DNA of 64,000 nucleotides. It comes from Arctic95D-9 sp035967665. GTDB taxonomy: Bacteria; Verrucomicrobiota; Verrucomicrobiia; Verrucomicrobiales; DEV007. The stretch lies in contig JAYWLB010000095.1 of the NCBI GenBank assembly GCA_035967665.1, positions 186,001 through 250,000 of the forward strand, given 5' to 3'. Made by a program: the position numbers and the translations under genes. Shown piece after piece: positions 43,895 through 52,794 of this stretch (its first letter is position 1; every line of letters starts with the position of its first letter). The notes beneath the pieces were generated by a model. The model did not search any database, had not been told where the DNA came from, and saw only the letters and a program-made list of their open reading frames with translations.

Positions 43895-45442
43895 CTAATC
43901 ATAATAGCCTTCCACAACCCATTCCCCCTCCTTCCCGACAAGTCTGAAAAGCCCCTGTTGTTTCAATTCCAGATCCCATTCGACACGGTTCCAGGCTTTA
44001 CCCCGGTCCCACCATTCCCCTTCATTTCGCCAGGGACCGTAGGCGGTGGTGACGGTACCTTTAGCGCGGGACGAATCGAGGCACCTGGGAACGTCATCCT
44101 CAAACTCGACCTCCGCGACGACGCGCCTCGCGTAACGCCGGAAGGTTACGCCGATTTGTTTTACGCCCGGGACTTCATACCGCAATCCCTCTTCCTCCAC
44201 CATCAGCGCTGCCTGCTGATCCGGTTCATCGATTTCAGCAGAGAGCGGCACGAGCTCGAACTGGTCGGGACGATGGGTATCTTTGGGCCGGGGCGAACCA
44301 ACCCGGTCGCTGCCGGCGATTTGCCGGAGGCGTTTCAGTGTTTCCTCATAGTGATGCCGGTTCTTCAACCCCGCTCCGAAAAGGGTTTGTTGCGAGGCAA
44401 TGAGGTCCGATGGCTCGAGGCGAAGCCGCACCGAACTGATCCCTGATTTGAGCTCCAGGGTTTCGAGATGACCGCTTCCGACCCGGAAAAGAACGTCCTC
44501 ATCGAGTGTCGGTTCGGGAAGCGGGAGACGCTTTCCGTAACAGCTCCCGTCGGAAAAACTGAGGAGCAAATGCACTGCTGTCGCGGCGCGTCCCGTTCCC
44601 GAAAGACGAGCCGTGAGCCGCTCGATAAAACGGTGCAGAATGAAAAAAACGGGCTCGCGCTCGCGCACCTCGTATTCGAAGTCGTAGTGCTCTTCGAAGA
44701 GCTGCTCGAGGGAGGCCGGCTTGAGAGGACGCTGCAACCGACCGGTGAGGCGCAACCACAGTTCGACGCCTTCCTCCCCGAGTCGGGAGGCGATCGTTTC
44801 GCGACGCAGTCCCGCAAAGGCACCAAGGGTATCGACTCCCCAGAGATGCAATTTTTCAACGAGACCGGCACTGATCTCGGCAACACTGACCGGTAACTCA
44901 TTCAGCAACTCGAGCCTGTTCTTTGCCGCGAGATGCCACAGCCGAATCCCCCGCTCCTGCGCGACCTGAGCGGCAATGCGGGCGAGCGATGGCGTTTCCC
45001 CCATCCCGACAACGACGTCCAGCCCTGCGGAATCGAGACGGTTGAGAAGACTTCGCGCGCTGTCGTTCCAGTGCATTTCCGGCTGCGAGGAAAGGTCCAA
45101 AGTGAGCATTCCCTGTTCAGTTTCTTCGATGAGGGGGACCCAGTTAAGCGCCAGTTCGAGGAGAAGGCGTTCCGCCGCCGTTTCCGCTGCGGCTGAGGGT
45201 TCTTTTATGGTCAGGTCAGGACATCGGGCCAGCGCCTGGACCGTTGGAATCCCTGCAAAAACACCGGCATGCTCCGCGACAGGATTGCAGCAAAGCACAA
45301 CCGACTGACGTTTGCTGTCATCAATGAGCGCAACTGGAATCCCGCGATTGCTTCGTCGCAAAACAGCCTGGAGGCGGAAATCAGCGCACCAGACCACGGC
45401 GTAGTGATTGGGACGGGAGAGAGATGACGGTAGGCGTGGCAT
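43895..45442 (-). CDS. imuB: ImuB, Y-family DNA polymerase-like mutasome protein
   Basis: 515 residues. The N-terminal half shows the Y-family fold (HYAVVWCADFRLQAVLRRSN, NPVAEHAGVFAGIPTVQALA) but the catalytic carboxylates expected of active Y-family polymerases are not evident, as is normal for ImuB. A little-finger region and the long C-terminal tail follow. ImuB bridges ImuA, DnaE2 and the beta clamp. The start is 15 bp from the imuA stop on the same strand. Confidence 0.9.
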   Translation of the reverse strand: MPRLPSSLSRPNHYAVVWCADFRLQAVLRRSNRGIPVALIDDSKRQSVVLCCNPVAEHAGVFAGIPTVQALARCPDLTIKEPSAAAETAAERLLLELALNWVPLIEETEQGMLTLDLSSQPEMHWNDSARSLLNRLDSAGLDVVVGMGETPSLARIAAQVAQERGIRLWHLAAKNRLELLNELPVSVAEISAGLVEKLHLWGVDTLGAFAGLRRETIASRLGEEGVELWLRLTGRLQRPLKPASLEQLFEEHYDFEYEVREREPVFFILHRFIERLTARLSGTGRAATAVHLLLSFSDGSCYGKRLPLPEPTLDEDVLFRVGSGHLETLELKSGISSVRLRLEPSDLIASQQTLFGAGLKNRHHYEETLKRLRQIAGSDRVGSPRPKDTHRPDQFELVPLSAEIDEPDQQAALMVEEEGLRYEVPGVKQIGVTFRRYARRVVAEVEFEDDVPRCLDSSRAKGTVTTAYGPWRNEGEWWDRGKAWNRVEWDLELKQQGLFRLVGKEGEWVVEGYYD

Positions 45443-45456
45443 TGTTCCGAATTGGT

Positions 45457-46164
45457 TTATCCCGCCTGCAGAGCCTCCAGCGGATAGGCCCGGCGATCTG
45501 ACTTTTGACCAGAAGAAAAATGCGTCCGGCGAAACCGTCCCCGCTTTACGAGTTCGGAACGGTTTTCATTCAATGAAGCGAGCGGCATCGGTATCGCGAC
45601 TTCGACACGCACCTTCGATGCGGCGGTGACGGGTGACGGGGCAAAGAGCACCGTGGCAGTCTCGCGCTGCCGCATTTGCCCGAGAATCCGATACCACTGA
45701 CTCGAGCGAACCGATTTCCAATCCGCCGCCTCGCTGTCGCGAAGATCGACGAGGAAAAGTGAAAAATTCTCGTCCCGGGTTGCGACGTCGAGTGCTTCGA
45801 TCGCCATCTTTGCATTATCACACCCCACCCAGAGAAGCACCTCGAGATCCTGATCCGGAAAACTCCACGGCGTGAAGCCCCGCCCCACATCCAGGAGCAT
45901 GACGTAGCGCCTTTCCCGCCTCGCGAGCGCGAGCAGTTCCGCCATGATGAGACCGCTCCCGGAGGAGACGGACGAACCTATCATTTCGGTCAGTTGACCG
46001 CGGGGCAGGCCACCACCGAGTGCCTCGTCCAATCCCGGAAAATGCGTCGGGAGACAGGTATCATGAAGCTCGCGCTCTTGCAGAAACTCGGTCCCTGAAA
46101 CAACCTTCCCTCCCAGCTGGCTGCGGATCGCCTCCAGCGCTGCTTTTTTTCCCGAATCGACCAT
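45457..46164 (-). CDS. imuA: ImuA, RecA-like mutasome protein
   Basis: 235 residues. Shows the ImuA pattern: HFPGLDEALGGGLPRGQLTEM, then a glycine-rich loop GSSVSSGSGLIMAELL that lacks the Lys of a Walker A motif, LLDVGRGFTPWSF, and LFLVDLRDSEAADWKSVRSS with CxxR-like downstream helix replaced by RRTHFSSGQKSDRRAYPLE. ImuA links the mutasome to RecA. It is the first gene of the imuA-imuB-dnaE2 operon and carries a LexA-like sequence 15 bp before its start. Confidence 0.85.
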   Translation of the reverse strand: MVDSGKKAALEAIRSQLGGKVVSGTEFLQERELHDTCLPTHFPGLDEALGGGLPRGQLTEMIGSSVSSGSGLIMAELLALARRERRYVMLLDVGRGFTPWSFPDQDLEVLLWVGCDNAKMAIEALDVATRDENFSLFLVDLRDSEAADWKSVRSSQWYRILGQMRQRETATVLFAPSPVTAASKVRVEVAIPMPLASLNENRSELVKRGRFRRTHFSSGQKSDRRAYPLEALQAG

Positions 46165-46178
46165 TAATTTTGAAACAC

Positions 46179-46192
46179 TGCTTTCTTGAACA
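46179..46192 (-). promoter_or_regulatory. Candidate LexA operator of imuA
   Basis: Read on the minus strand: TGTTC-AAGA-AAGCA, that is TGTTC-N4-rAACA with two mismatches in the right half. From memory, the Verrucomicrobia LexA motif is TGTTC-N4-GAACA, and imuA-imuB-dnaE2 is the usual LexA target. The site lies 15-28 bp before the ATG. Supported by position and half-site only. Confidence 0.45.
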
Positions 46193-46233
46193 GTATTTCA
46201 AAACCAGATCGATTCAAGATCTAAAACCGGCAA

Positions 46234-47010
46234 TTAGGTGCGGAGATTCAAATAGCCGCCATCAATGTTGAAGCTCTGCCCGGTGATGTAGGAGGAATCA
46301 TCGCAGCAGAGATAGAGGGCCAGATTGGCAATCTCCTCCGGCTTCGCCATGCGCCCGATCGGCTGCACCGCCGAGAGCTTCTGAAACATTTCCTCTTTGT
46401 TATCAGGGTAATTCTTCTCGAGATAACCATCGACGAAAGGTGTGTGAACACGGGCCGGACAAATCGCGTTGCAGCGAATATTGTCGTCGATGTAATCGGC
46501 TGCGATGGAGAAAGTCATCGTGTGAACGGCGCCCTTGCTCGCGGAATAGGCGAAGCGGTCCCTCAGTCCGTTTATCGCTGCGATACTGGACATGTTGAGA
46601 ACGACTCCCCCGCCTCCTGCGGTCATTCGGGGGAGGATCGCCTGAAGGCAGTGATAAACGCCTTTTACATTCACGTTCATGACCCGGTCAAAGTCGTCAC
46701 TGCTTGTCGTTGTTGCCGTGCCGATATTGGCAATCCCGGCATTGTTCACGAGAATATCGATTCCTCCAAACGCGTCGCACGCTCCGGAAACAGCCTTTTC
46801 CACTGAAGCTGAATCAGAAACGTCGCAGTTGAAAAAAGCGGCTTTTCCTCCTGCTGCGGTAATCGCATCAACGGTCCCCGAGGCGGATGCCTCATCGCGG
46901 TCGAAAATAGCAACGGATGCGCCTGCGGCTGCAAAGCCCTCTGAAATAGCACGTCCGATACCGGAACCTCCGCCTGTAATCACGGCCGTCTTCTGATCAA
47001 GTTTTCCCAT
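46234..47010 (-). CDS. Short-chain dehydrogenase/reductase (SDR)
   Basis: 258 residues, classical SDR. Cofactor motif TGGGSGIGRAI, NNAGIANIG, catalytic Ser in NMSSIAAINGL, Tyr-x3-Lys as YSASKGAVHTM, and a CICPARVHTPFVDGY loop. Resembles dehydrogenases of hydroxyacids or deoxysugar acids, substrate not determined. It stands alone, 70 bp from imuA start. Confidence 0.9.
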   Translation of the reverse strand: MGKLDQKTAVITGGGSGIGRAISEGFAAAGASVAIFDRDEASASGTVDAITAAGGKAAFFNCDVSDSASVEKAVSGACDAFGGIDILVNNAGIANIGTATTTSSDDFDRVMNVNVKGVYHCLQAILPRMTAGGGGVVLNMSSIAAINGLRDRFAYSASKGAVHTMTFSIAADYIDDNIRCNAICPARVHTPFVDGYLEKNYPDNKEEMFQKLSAVQPIGRMAKPEEIANLALYLCCDDSSYITGQSFNIDGGYLNLRT

Positions 47011-47089
47011 GCGCCAATGGTGAACTGAATCTGCAAAGTGATCAACGGGAATTCACGGCGCAATTGGGAGTCATCACAGGAAAACAAAT

Positions 47090-47115
47090 GAGCCACAGGA
47101 ATCAACCTGCGGCTC
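47090..47115 (-). terminator. Terminator-like hairpin after the secreted repeat protein
   Basis: GAGCCGCAGG and CCTGTGGCTC (minus strand) form a 10-bp stem with one G-T pair around TTGATT, followed by ATTTGTTTTCC. It lies between the stop of the repeat-protein gene and the SDR gene. Confidence 0.5.
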
Positions 47116-47148
47116 ACACGGATCAAAAATCTTAAGATACAATTGCGG

Positions 47149-48051
47149 CTATCTTCCACCACGGCCTCCAAACAGTCCTCCTACAAGCCCACCCGAATCA
47201 TCGGAATCATATTCCTCATACTCAGTGCCGCTATTACCCGCCATAAACTCCGCTACGTCTTCAATCAGTCCCATGAGGAAGGCCCAGAAATCAAAGCCAC
47301 CCGACGAAGCTAATTCCGCGATGTCAGCTTCGCTCAAACCGGCATCAAGTGCTCCGGCAATGATAGCCGCCTCTTCCTCTGGGGAAGCCGGGGTACCCGA
47401 ATCCGAACCGACACCTTCAGTCGAACCTGAAGTATCAGAACCTGAACCGACACCTCCGTCGGACGAACCGGATGTATCAGAGCCCAGGGTATCGCCACCA
47501 TCAGCGGAACCGGACGTATCAGAACCCAGAGTATCGCCACCATCAGCTGAACCGGACGTATCAGAACCCAGGGTATCGCCACCATCAGCTGAACCGGATG
47601 TTCCAGTACCCGAAGAATCACCGGAACCGCCCGAATCACCCACGATGGGATCAGCGACATCACCTTCCCCGGAAAGCATATCATTCAAATCACCCACTGC
47701 TCCGACGATGGCATCGCCCATATCTGAAAGCATCCCTGACGCACCTGAAGAACTGCTCGCGGTGCTCGCCGAGTCAGCCGGGGAGCTCGCCGCCTGGGCA
47801 CTCCCTGTAAGTGGATCAAAAACCCGGGATTGCGCCTCAGCGGAAAGAAAAGAAATCGTCTTGGCTAGCGAAGTCGCATACTGATCGTAATCAGAAAGCG
47901 TAACATCGGTTCGCCCGGCCTTCTTGGCGCTGATCAAACATTGAACCGCTAAAAGACTGTATGAGTCTTTGTCGTCCCTGATCTGCCCCTGCAAAGAGGA
48001 AGCAGAGCAAAGGAGCGTTGATAAGGATGCTGTGATCAAGAACAGTTTCAT
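47149..48051 (-). CDS. Secreted Ser/Gly/Asp-rich repeat protein
   Basis: 300 residues with a signal peptide (FLITASLSTLLCSASSLQG). Residues 30-80 form a small folded domain (SLLAVQCLISAKKAGRTDVT, AKTISFLSAEAQSRVFDPL). Residues 90-220 are low-complexity with three perfect 14-residue units (TSGSADGGDTLGSD, residues 151-192) and degenerate neighbours. The C-terminal part has an acidic helix (FLMGLIEDVAEFMAG) and a Gly-rich tail. Function unknown; repeat number could vary between strains. Confidence 0.75.
   Translation of the reverse strand: MKLFLITASLSTLLCSASSLQGQIRDDKDSYSLLAVQCLISAKKAGRTDVTLSDYDQYATSLAKTISFLSAEAQSRVFDPLTGSAQAASSPADSASTASSSSGASGMLSDMGDAIVGAVGDLNDMLSGEGDVADPIVGDSGGSGDSSGTGTSGSADGGDTLGSDTSGSADGGDTLGSDTSGSADGGDTLGSDTSGSSDGGVGSGSDTSGSTEGVGSDSGTPASPEEEAAIIAGALDAGLSEADIAELASSGGFDFWAFLMGLIEDVAEFMAGNSGTEYEEYDSDDSGGLVGGLFGGRGGR
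47395..47601 (-). repeat. Tandem 42-bp repeats in the secreted protein gene
   Basis: Three 42-bp units (47476-47601) encode TSGSADGGDTLGSD; decayed units continue to about 47395. Copies differ at few positions, so slippage could alter the number in frame. Confidence 0.75.
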
Positions 48052-48144
48052 AAGATCGTATTGAAGGATTACTGCACATTATTACAATATTTATGATTTT
48101 TCAATTTTTTTATTGATTTTATAATTTAATATGTACTAACATTC

Positions 48145-48158
48145 ATTCTTTAAAGAAT
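48145..48158. promoter_or_regulatory. 14-bp palindrome in an AT-rich divergent region
   Basis: ATTCTTTAAAGAAT is a perfect palindrome inside the longer ACATTCATTCTTTAAAGAAT(GT) inverted repeat. It lies between the divergent repeat-protein gene and the vWA gene, within the most AT-rich stretch nearby. May bind a dimeric regulator or be chance. Confidence 0.3.
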
Positions 48159-48276
48159 GTCATGCGGAAGCGACTGAATCCTCAACCTCCCTGCCCTGGG
48201 ATCTGAAAGAGCTTCAAATCCGTGAATTAGGTCTTTCCGCGATCCGACAAGTGCCTAGAATACGGGAGCCCTCTCT

Positions 48277-50979
48277 ATGACATTCGGTTCTCCGCAGTTT
48301 TTTTTCCTGATTCCCCTGCTCATCCTTCTGGGATGGATGATTCCCCGTCTCGAATTGTGGAAGCCGCTTCGAGTCATCCTGCTCCTCCTCATCACCGTTG
48401 CGCTCAGCGATCCGGGAATGATTCTGAAATCCGGCGGCATCGATCTCTGGGTCCTCCTCGATCGATCCAAGTCAGCCGGGGACCTCGTTGAATCAGGCGA
48501 GTATGAGTGGCGAACACTCCTGGAACGCTCCAGGCCGGGAGAATCAGACACCCTGCATTTCATCGACTACGCGACTGAGGTCTCAGCGGTGAACAATCCC
48601 GAAACTTCGAAATACCCGGGAGGCCGCGAACAAACGCGCACCGCTCTCGCGCTCCGCGACTCCCTCGCACGAATGGACGGCTCAAAGCACAATCGTATCC
48701 TCCTCTTCACGGACGGTTACAGCACCGAACCGCTCACAGGAGTCGGCGCGAAACTGATCCAACAGGGAGTTCCGCTCGACTACCGGCTCATCAAAGCCCC
48801 CGAGACGACCGATTTCCAGCTATCGGAATTCAACCTCATCGAGCGGGTTCAAATTGGAGAACCCTTCATCGTCGATATCGTAGTTTCCGGAAACCGGGAT
48901 GCCACGATTCCTCTGACGATTTCGCGGGGAGGCGAAAAACGTTTCACCCGCCCGGTTGAAGTCAAAAACGGTCAGGGCCGACTTCGCTTTTCGGATCGCA
49001 TCACCAAACCCGGCTCTCACGAATACACCGCGTCGATCACTCCGGAGACAGATGCCTTTGCCGGTAACAACAGTCGCAAAGCCTGGATTGAAGTGGCTTC
49101 AGGTCCCCGTGTCATTTTACTGAGCAAATACGAGAACGATCCTGTAGGCACCGTTCTCAAAGCGCAGGGATTTGAAGTGGAGCAGACCAAAGACATCCTC
49201 TCGATCAGCCCCGGAATCCTCACCGGAGCGAAAGCCGTCATTCTCAACAACGTCCCCGCTTACGAACTTCCATCGACCTTTCTCAATGCTCTCACCTTTT
49301 TCGTAACCGAACAGGGCGGTGGCCTTCTCATGGCCGGCGGAAAAAAGAGCTTTGGATCCGGCGGCTACTATCAATCGGCGATTGATCCCCTTCTCCCCGT
49401 TTCGATGGAACTGAAATCCGAGCATCGCAAACTCGCCGTGGCGATGGCAATCGTGATGGACCGGTCCGGCTCGATGGCGATGACAACTTCCAGCGGCAAC
49501 AGCAAGATGCAGCTCGCCAATGAAGGCGCGGCACGGGCGGTTGAACTTATGAGCGAAATGGATGCCGTGACGGTCTTTGCGGTCGACAGTCAGGCTCACA
49601 AAATCGCAGGTCTTCTCAACGTGGGTGCGAGCCGTGGCGAACTCCTCAACCGGATTCGCAGCATCGAATCGATGGGCGGTGGCATTTTCGTTTATACGGG
49701 GATGAAAGCCGCCTGGGAGGAATTGAAAAAAGCGGAAGCCGGGCAGCGACACCTCATTCTCTTCACTGACGCAGCCGATTCCGAAGAACCCGGCAACTAC
49801 AAACAGCTCATCGAGGAGATGCGAAACGAAAACGCGACAATCAGCGTGATCGGCCTCGGCACCCGCTCCGATCCCGATGCCCCCTTTATCGAAGACATCG
49901 CGAGCCGTGGCGAAGGCCGGATGTTTTTCACCGACGTCCCCGGCGACCTTCCCAATATTTTCGCTCAGGAAACAGTGACGGTTGCGCGCTCCACCTTCAT
50001 CGACGAACCGGTCGGCACTCAAGCGACGGGACGCTGGTATGAACTCGCCCGGCAGAACATGGACTGGCTCAGTGAAGTGGGTGGCTACAATCTCAGCTAC
50101 GTCCGCGAAGGTGATGAAGCCGCTCTCATTTCAACCGACGGCTACGATGCACCGCTCGTCGCCTTCGGAAGGCGCGGCATCGGCCGAACCGCGGCGATCT
50201 CGTTTCCGCTCGGCGGTGAGTTTTCCAGTCAGACCCGAACCTGGGACAAGATGGGCGACTTCACCCAAACCCTGACACGATGGCTCATGGGTGATGAGGT
50301 GCCTAGTGGAATCGGCTTGAAACACCACCTCGATGGCTCCGAGCTCACACTCGACCTGCTTTATGATCCTGAACAATGGGGTGCCGAACTTTCAAAGGCC
50401 CCGCCCCGGATCCGGCTTCAACGGGGCTTCCAAAAAGAATCACCAAGCGAACTGACCTGGGAAAGGCTCTCACCGGGACACTATCAGGTAACGACATCAC
50501 TAAAAGAGAGCGAGCCGGTCAGAGGCGCGATCCAGGTGGGTGGCGCCGCCATTCCATTCGGTCCCTTCGTGGTCGGCGCAATCACCGAATGGGAGTTCCA
50601 TCCCGGACGTATCAGCGAACTGAGAGAAACGTCCCGTGCCAGCGGTGGCTCCGAGCTGCTTGACCTCACCGACGCATGGAAGAAGCCGCAATCCCCTGAA
50701 TCGGCATCGGTCAGAGACTGGTTCCTCAGCGCCGCTTTTCTGCTCTTTTTGCTGGAGGCATTCGTCACCAGAACCGGTTGGCGACTCCCCGTTCTGACAC
50801 GATCGGCGTCAACGAGGGCCACAATCTCCCCGACGACAGCGGCATCGAAAAAGCCGGTCAGAAAGTCCGAAGCGATCCAAACTCCGGAACCCGCGCCGCC
50901 GGAGCCGAATCCTGAAGCAGCCGGGCCATCAGGCGAATCAAGACGGAGACGATTTCAGCGCGCAAAAAAAAGACTTTAG
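48277..50979 (+). CDS. Membrane protein with two vWA-type domains and a glutamine-amidotransferase-like domain
   Basis: 900 residues. Two N-terminal helices (FFFLIPLLILLGWMIP; VILLLLITVALSDPGM) as in BatA-like proteins. A vWA domain follows at residues 60-200 (IDLWVLLDRSKSAGD). A segment near 270-360 (VLKAQGFEVEQ, VTEQGGGLLMAGGKKSF) resembles class I glutamine amidotransferase-like folds. A second vWA domain around 385-560 has MIDAS motif MDRSGSMAM. The C-terminus has a helix (FLSAAFLLFLLEAF) and an Arg/Lys-rich end. Likely periplasm-facing metal-dependent binding protein. Upstream of the thuA operon but 50 bp away. Confidence 0.85.
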   Translation: MTFGSPQFFFLIPLLILLGWMIPRLELWKPLRVILLLLITVALSDPGMILKSGGIDLWVLLDRSKSAGDLVESGEYEWRTLLERSRPGESDTLHFIDYATEVSAVNNPETSKYPGGREQTRTALALRDSLARMDGSKHNRILLFTDGYSTEPLTGVGAKLIQQGVPLDYRLIKAPETTDFQLSEFNLIERVQIGEPFIVDIVVSGNRDATIPLTISRGGEKRFTRPVEVKNGQGRLRFSDRITKPGSHEYTASITPETDAFAGNNSRKAWIEVASGPRVILLSKYENDPVGTVLKAQGFEVEQTKDILSISPGILTGAKAVILNNVPAYELPSTFLNALTFFVTEQGGGLLMAGGKKSFGSGGYYQSAIDPLLPVSMELKSEHRKLAVAMAIVMDRSGSMAMTTSSGNSKMQLANEGAARAVELMSEMDAVTVFAVDSQAHKIAGLLNVGASRGELLNRIRSIESMGGGIFVYTGMKAAWEELKKAEAGQRHLILFTDAADSEEPGNYKQLIEEMRNENATISVIGLGTRSDPDAPFIEDIASRGEGRMFFTDVPGDLPNIFAQETVTVARSTFIDEPVGTQATGRWYELARQNMDWLSEVGGYNLSYVREGDEAALISTDGYDAPLVAFGRRGIGRTAAISFPLGGEFSSQTRTWDKMGDFTQTLTRWLMGDEVPSGIGLKHHLDGSELTLDLLYDPEQWGAELSKAPPRIRLQRGFQKESPSELTWERLSPGHYQVTTSLKESEPVRGAIQVGGAAIPFGPFVVGAITEWEFHPGRISELRETSRASGGSELLDLTDAWKKPQSPESASVRDWFLSAAFLLFLLEAFVTRTGWRLPVLTRSASTRATISPTTAASKKPVRKSEAIQTPEPAPPEPNPEAAGPSGESRRRRFQRAKKRL

Positions 50980-51028
50980 CACTTGTTTAGCCCCCTTCTG
51001 TCTCGTTCAATCCTCAACTCATCACCCT

Positions 51029-52024
51029 ATGAAAAAATCCATTATCCTCATCACCTTGCTGGTCTTCGGAACGACTTGTTTCGCCCAGGCTCAGGAGTCC
51101 CCGAGCGAAGCTACCAAAGCCTGGCGGAAGAAAGCAGCCGACAAGTATAAAGGAAATCCCACGGATGAGCACAAAGCGATCATTGAGGCCGCAATTCCCA
51201 CTCCTAAGGCGCAGCCGAAATCGGAACGGAAAGTGCTTCTCTTCCATCGTTGTGAAGGTTTCATTCACACCTCAATCCCTTTCGGCAACCATGCGATGCA
51301 GGCGATTGCAGAAGGCACAAACGCCTTCAGCGTCGATCTCGCTGACGAATACGAAGTGTTCACGAAAGAGAACCTCGCTCAGTACGATGCCATTATTTTC
51401 AACAGCACGACCAACCTTGTCCCGGACGAAGCCCAGCGCGAAGCGATTCTCGATTTCATCAATGGTGGAAAAGGCATTGTCGGTTTCCACGCAGCGGCAG
51501 ACAATTTTAAACAGTGGGAAGAAGGTATCGCTCTGATCGGCGGTGTTTTCACAGGCCACCCCTGGACGGCCGGAGGCACCTGGGCATTTAAACTTGAAGA
51601 TCCCGATCACACTCTCAACGAAGCTTTCGGAGGAAAGGGATTCTGGCACAAAGACGAAATCTACTGGTACAAGCCTGAGAATTTTCAGGGCCGCGATCGC
51701 CTTCGCGTTCTCATGAGCCTGGATATGGCCCGCCCGGAGAATCAGAAGCCTCTCGAAGGGGAAAAGCATGCGAAAGCACTCGGCGACACGAAACCGGGAG
51801 ACGTCGACGTTCCCGTTTCATGGCTCAAAGAAGTCGGAAAGGGTCGCCTCTTTTTCACCAACCTCGGTCACAACGACATGACCTATGCCAATAACAGAGT
51901 GCTGCAACACATGCTCGATGGCATCCAATATGCTATGGGAGACATCGAAGCTGATGCAACGCCTTCCAGCAAAGTGGAAGTAAAAACGGTGAATGCCCCT
52001 GAAACTGCGCCATCCAAAAATTAA
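51029..52024 (+). CDS. ThuA domain-containing protein, secreted
   Basis: 331 residues with a signal peptide (SIILITLLVFGTTCFAQAQ). The ThuA fold (trehalose utilisation, glutamine-amidotransferase-like) is seen in LLFHRCEGFIHTSIPFG, FNSTTNLVPDE, FINGGKGIVGFHAAADNF and FTNLGHNDMTYANN. Members act on sugars or their derivatives, but the reaction is unsettled. It begins a chain of overlapping genes: its stop overlaps the next start (TAATG). Confidence 0.87.
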   Translation: MKKSIILITLLVFGTTCFAQAQESPSEATKAWRKKAADKYKGNPTDEHKAIIEAAIPTPKAQPKSERKVLLFHRCEGFIHTSIPFGNHAMQAIAEGTNAFSVDLADEYEVFTKENLAQYDAIIFNSTTNLVPDEAQREAILDFINGGKGIVGFHAAADNFKQWEEGIALIGGVFTGHPWTAGGTWAFKLEDPDHTLNEAFGGKGFWHKDEIYWYKPENFQGRDRLRVLMSLDMARPENQKPLEGEKHAKALGDTKPGDVDVPVSWLKEVGKGRLFFTNLGHNDMTYANNRVLQHMLDGIQYAMGDIEADATPSSKVEVKTVNAPETAPSKN

Positions 52025-52794
52025 TGCTGTCCGAGTTTCTGAAATTTGCCGAAGAGACCGCCCGGGAAGCAGGGAAACTCACTCTCGATTATTTCCTGAC
52101 CGATGAAGCGCGTCCCGAATTCAAGGGCGACGACACGCCTGTGACAATAGCGGACAAGAAAGCTGAGCAGTTGATTCGCGAGCGGATTACCGGGTCCTAT
52201 CCGGATCACGAAATTGTCGGGGAGGAATACGGTGCCTCCGACGGGGACTCCACCCACCGGTGGATCATCGATCCGATCGACGGGACCAAGTCATTCGTCC
52301 ACGGGGTGCCTCTATACTCAGTTTTAATCGCCCTTGAAATTGACGGCAAAGTTGAGGTCGGTTGCGCCTACTTCCCTGCTCTCGATGAGATGATTTCCGG
52401 TGCGACCGGGATCGGAGCTTTCTGGAACGGGAAGCCCGCTAAGGTCTCAGAGGAACCGAACCTGGACCGCGCCGTCTGCGCCCACATCGACACCGCTTAC
52501 TTTGGGAAAAACGGAAAGGGTGAGCCCTGGGAACGTCTTCAGAAAGAAGTCTATTACAATGCCGGGTGGTGCGACGCCTATGGCTATCTCCTCGTCGCTA
52601 CGGGCCGGGCTGAAATCATGCTCGATCCGGTCATGGCGGAGTGGGATTGCGGTCCCTTCCCCCCTATTTTCAAAGAAGCAGGTGGCTACTTCGGAGACTG
52701 GAAAGGAAACGAGGGAAAAATCGATGCCGGTGAGGCACTGGCAACCAATGCCCACCTCAAAGACATCGTCGTTCAAACACTCGCCGGAACATGA
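52024..52794 (+). CDS. Inositol monophosphatase family protein (HisN-like)
   Basis: 256 residues. Metal-binding motifs are complete: VGEEYG (Glu), WIIDPIDGTKSF, and the C-terminal AEWDCGPFPPI with the third Asp. Such Mg2+-dependent enzymes dephosphorylate inositol phosphate, histidinol phosphate or sugar phosphates. Cytoplasmic. Overlaps thuA by one base and the next gene by four (ATGA), so translation is coupled. Confidence 0.9.
   Translation: MLSEFLKFAEETAREAGKLTLDYFLTDEARPEFKGDDTPVTIADKKAEQLIRERITGSYPDHEIVGEEYGASDGDSTHRWIIDPIDGTKSFVHGVPLYSVLIALEIDGKVEVGCAYFPALDEMISGATGIGAFWNGKPAKVSEEPNLDRAVCAHIDTAYFGKNGKGEPWERLQKEVYYNAGWCDAYGYLLVATGRAEIMLDPVMAEWDCGPFPPIFKEAGGYFGDWKGNEGKIDAGEALATNAHLKDIVVQTLAGT

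Noticed and set aside
47395..47601. Possible CRISPR array
   Set aside because: The repeats are contiguous 42-bp coding units with no spacers, inside a secreted protein gene.
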